A program made the position numbers and the translations under genes. The notes under the pieces were generated by a model. The model did no database searches, was not told the origin of the DNA, and saw nothing but the letters and a program-made list of their open reading frames with translations. DNA of 64,000 nucleotides from Zerene cesonia (taxonomy: Eukaryota > Arthropoda > Insecta > Lepidoptera > Pieridae): assembly GCF_012273895.1 (NCBI RefSeq), contig NC_052119.1, positions 372,001 through 436,000 on the forward strand, read 5' to 3'. Positions 61,372 through 64,000 of the stretch are shown one piece after another. Position 1 is the first letter of the stretch; the number at the start of each line of letters is the position of its first letter.

Positions 61372-63691
61372 CTACATAACGACCGCCTTCAGCACATTGC
61401 TAACTTTACAGTTGCACACGGGGCACCGCTTCGCTTTGGCCCAAACTTTAACAGCGCATTTATAACAACAACATATGTGCGCTATTCGCCCGTGAACAAA
61501 TACGCCGGACTTGGGCTCTGTGAAACAGACTATACACATGTCGTCTTTAACCTCCAATTTCTCTTTCAGTAAAACATCATCCGATAATACATTATTGTCT
61601 ATAGTCAGCGCGGGATCGCTGACCATTTTGATTATGGGTTGGACATCGGCATCCGACGCGTCGGATTCGGAATCCGTATAGTCGGTACGGATCCGCTTGT
61701 TGTTACAGTCGACGGAATCCGCGCGCCGTTTCCGCCTACCTAATATCACATTTGGAATATCACTCTTGACCCGTTCTTGGCACGATTCTTGGCTGTTAAA
61801 AGCCGACTCCACGCCGGAGTCTTGGGATAGCGTTCGCGTGAACCGTTCCGGATCCGCCACGTCGGTGTCCAGTATCGGATAGGAATCCGTTATCGACTGT
61901 GGGTCAGGTAAGTGTTCCTTATCTGGTATAATATCAGAATCCGGAACGGTTTTCGCGGATAACCCGGATTCCTGGGAGAACGTTTGCAAGTCTGTGTCTA
62001 GTCGTTTGTTACGTCGCGGTTTTCGCTTCGGTCTCGGCGGGAAGAAGTTTTTACGTACCTAGAATACATAGGTTGTAAGTTTAGTAAGGTGGTGGAATAA
62101 GGTGAAGAATGATCGATGTATCCATGAGAAATAAGATGCAATGATATATAACAATAAATAATCAATACAGAAATAAAATAATGTAATTATAAACTTTAAC
62201 GCTATATGAATTTATTTAAAATATATAATAAAGGAAAGGTAAGGCAATATATAAAAACCAAAAACATTACATGAATAATTATGGAATAGTGTTAAAATAG
62301 TGAGTTTTATAATATTTTATGCATAAATATTGGGATTCTTAGGTCAATATTAAACTTTTGATGTGATTTTGTTGAATTATGTATTTTTCTTCCCTGAAAA
62401 GTATTTATGGACAACTTATACTCCAGTGCATCCATTTAAGTTTGGAATTGTGCTAATCTTAAAACAATTGCATTCGTACAAGTTTAACTTCTTTAAAAAC
62501 GCTATAGATTAACCATCCATTAACGTTATAAGTGTTCTCCATCCTTTGATTAAAAGTAGTTAAACTATTAAAATTTTATATCTAGGAGCGGTCTTTCTGG
62601 AAATTTCTTCATTCAGTATTTTCAGAGTGAAGAAATTAATATATTCCCAACACCTAATTTTATTACCTACTAGCATACCCGGACACGTGTTGCTGTGGCT
62701 GAGTAATAATTGAAAATGTTAAGATAATAAATTATTGGGATAATTAATCGAAATAAAAGCTATTCTATATCTTAAGTTGGACCAAATTGCACATAAAATG
62801 CCAAATTTTATCAAAATCGGTTGAGTTGGTGAAGAGTTCATTGGAAACATGCACCATGAGACTGGATTTTTATTTTTCATCCTGAATCTCTTTAACGAAT
62901 TTGATACTGTCACCAATGAAGCTTATGGGCCTAACATTCTTCGAAGAACAAGGCTCAACTCTGGGTCTTCTAGTCTTTGGATTGTCGTACTAGGCTTACA
63001 CTGATCATCTCGAACATTCTACCTGATAGCCAGTTAAAGAACATAGGTACCCTTGTTGTTCTTTGTATGGGTAAGATTGATTTTATCTTTACTACCGTCA
63101 AACCTGTCTATAAGCAGATTTCTGGAATGTTCCACCTGTTCGAGTGATATGAAAACCATAGCACACGAACAGGTTGCCATTCATCGTTTGTCAATTCTCC
63201 TTTTCAAATAAATTATGCTACTCTATTGACCCTAGAAATTGTTTAGATTTTGGAATGGTCTTCATATACCTCACCTGATTATTACTGCCTTTAGAAGAAA
63301 TATAGAAATAACTTTTTCCAGCAACTCGATGGTGGATTGATGGATTTCTATCTCAATCCTAGCTTGGACCTTTCAGAACATTTCCAACACTACCAACCAA
63401 AAACCTTGAAGCACTTCCTCCAAAAACCATACATGATTTTTTCTACACGCTTCTCTTGAACCTTCCAGAACATTCCACACGCTACCAACAAAAACAAACC
63501 TTGAAACACTTCTCGCAGTATCTGTACAGCGGGTTGTTGTTCTCGGCGCGGCACTGTGCGCACAACCAGTAGTCGTACAGATCCATCTCGCTGTCGCTCC
63601 CGTCAGAGTCCGTCTGCTCCGAGTCGGCGAACTGTAACTCGCCATCGTCGCCGACGGACACTTCGATCACTTTCGTCGTTATTATTTCGTT
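61372..63691 (-). CDS. Mdm2-family E3 ubiquitin ligase, 3' part (two exons in window)
   Basis: Seen: exon 63500-63691 (phase 0) joined to 61372-62058 with stop, together 292 aa; the 5' exons are beyond the window. The first exon has an acidic stretch (DSDGSDSEMDLYDYW) running into a RanBP2-type zinc finger, WLCAQC...YCEKC, as in Mdm2/Mdm4. The second opens with a basic segment (KRKPRRNKR), then Ser/Asp-rich sequence, a likely nuclear signal (GRRKRRAD), and a C-terminal RING of 54 residues. The RING keeps the spacing of Mdm2's C2H2C4 pattern: CIVC, HG, H four residues on, CYKC, CPVC, and the same short tail after the last Cys. These residues make all eight zinc ligands. In vertebrates Mdm2 ubiquitinates p53 and binds it by an N-terminal SWIB-like domain, which cannot be checked here. 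The combination RanBP2 finger plus this RING is specific to the Mdm2/Mdm4 family. Confidence 0.85.
62059..63499 (-). other. Intron of the Mdm2-like gene
   Basis: Bounded by aag/gtttgt at 63499 and ctag/gta at 62059. It holds the retroelement repeat at 62670-62885; nothing else recognised. Confidence 0.6.
62670..62885 (+). mobile_element. Retroelement repeat in the Mdm2-like intron
   Basis: Starts actagcatacccggacacgt and contains 'tttatcaaaatcggttgagt' and 'catgagactggatttttatt'. It resembles non-LTR 3' regions. Confidence 0.55.
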
Positions 63692-63837
63692 CTGAAACGT
63701 GAGGGGGTGATATATTGAGTGAATGGTGTGGTGCAGAAAGTATTTAATTACTAATTACGTTCTTCTCTTTTATAAAATATCGTGAAAATGAAAGATTTAA
63801 AACCATGGATTGAAACTTTAGTACGGTGACACAACAA

Positions 63838-63895
63838 TTCAAAAGCACTTCTAAAAATGAGCCCAGTTGAATAAATCAATGTTATAGTTCCAATC
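63838..63895 (+). mobile_element. LINE 3' end, short diverged copy
   Basis: 'ttcaaaagcacttctaaaaa' and 'cagttgaataaatcaatgtt' match the ends of the 3300 and 49930 copies. Confidence 0.4.
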
Positions 63896-64000
63896 AATGT
63901 TTAGACTTTTATTCGGATATAGATCCCGCATAACTTTATGCAAAGGCTTTCCGTGATGACATTCTAGAAATTAATCAATAAGCCAAAAGTATCTAAAGAA

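Noticed and set aside
1..64000. CRISPR arrays, operons, bacterial or viral gene clusters
   Set aside because: No regularly spaced repeats with unique spacers; genes are intron-bearing and of animal families.

Overview
The window is eukaryotic nuclear DNA, most likely from a moth or butterfly. It is AT-rich, its genes are split by GT-AG introns, and it carries many copies of interspersed repeats of lepidopteran type: RTE-like tails starting near 'ctagctgcgccccgcggtttcacccg', tRNA-derived SINEs, and MITE-like fold-backs. Species cannot be read from the sequence. A 1000-N scaffold gap lies at 23008-24007.

Layout. 1-12.8 kb: repeat-rich DNA without a gene. 12.9-18.0 kb: a complete regucalcin/SMP-30 gene (+, 5 coding exons, 304 aa). 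18.6-22.6 kb: a second regucalcin gene (-, 4 coding exons, 306 aa), tail-to-tail with the first. 22.9-24.1 kb: the two ends of a LINE on the minus strand around the gap. 24.1-29.0 kb: no gene seen. 29.4-37.9 kb: the otu (ovarian tumor)/OTUD4-type gene (-, 14 coding exons, 857 aa) with OTU and Tudor domains and a low-complexity tail. 40.0-42.7 kb: a thymosin-beta/ciboulot gene (-) of five repeats, three of them on equal 114-nt cassette exons; a likely 5' UTR exon lies 12 kb away at 54.66 kb. 43-61 kb: AT-rich non-coding DNA. 61.4-63.7 kb: the 3' part of an Mdm2-family E3 ligase gene (-), with RanBP2-type zinc finger and C-terminal RING; its 5' exons are outside the window.

The genes do not form a pathway. 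Regucalcins are cytosolic calcium-binding lactonase-fold proteins. Otu is a germline deubiquitinase-family protein. Thymosin-beta/ciboulot binds actin monomers. Mdm2 is a ubiquitin ligase that controls p53. All gene models were assembled by hand from splice sites; every junction stays in frame and the total lengths match the families.

Most notable: the cassette-exon thymosin gene with a perfect 84-bp hairpin beside its first cassette exon; an Mdm2-type gene in an insect; five splice donors at exact 20-bp spacing at one otu exon; a regucalcin pair that differs by one repeat-filled intron; and a MITE-like element that seems to supply the otu poly(A) signal.
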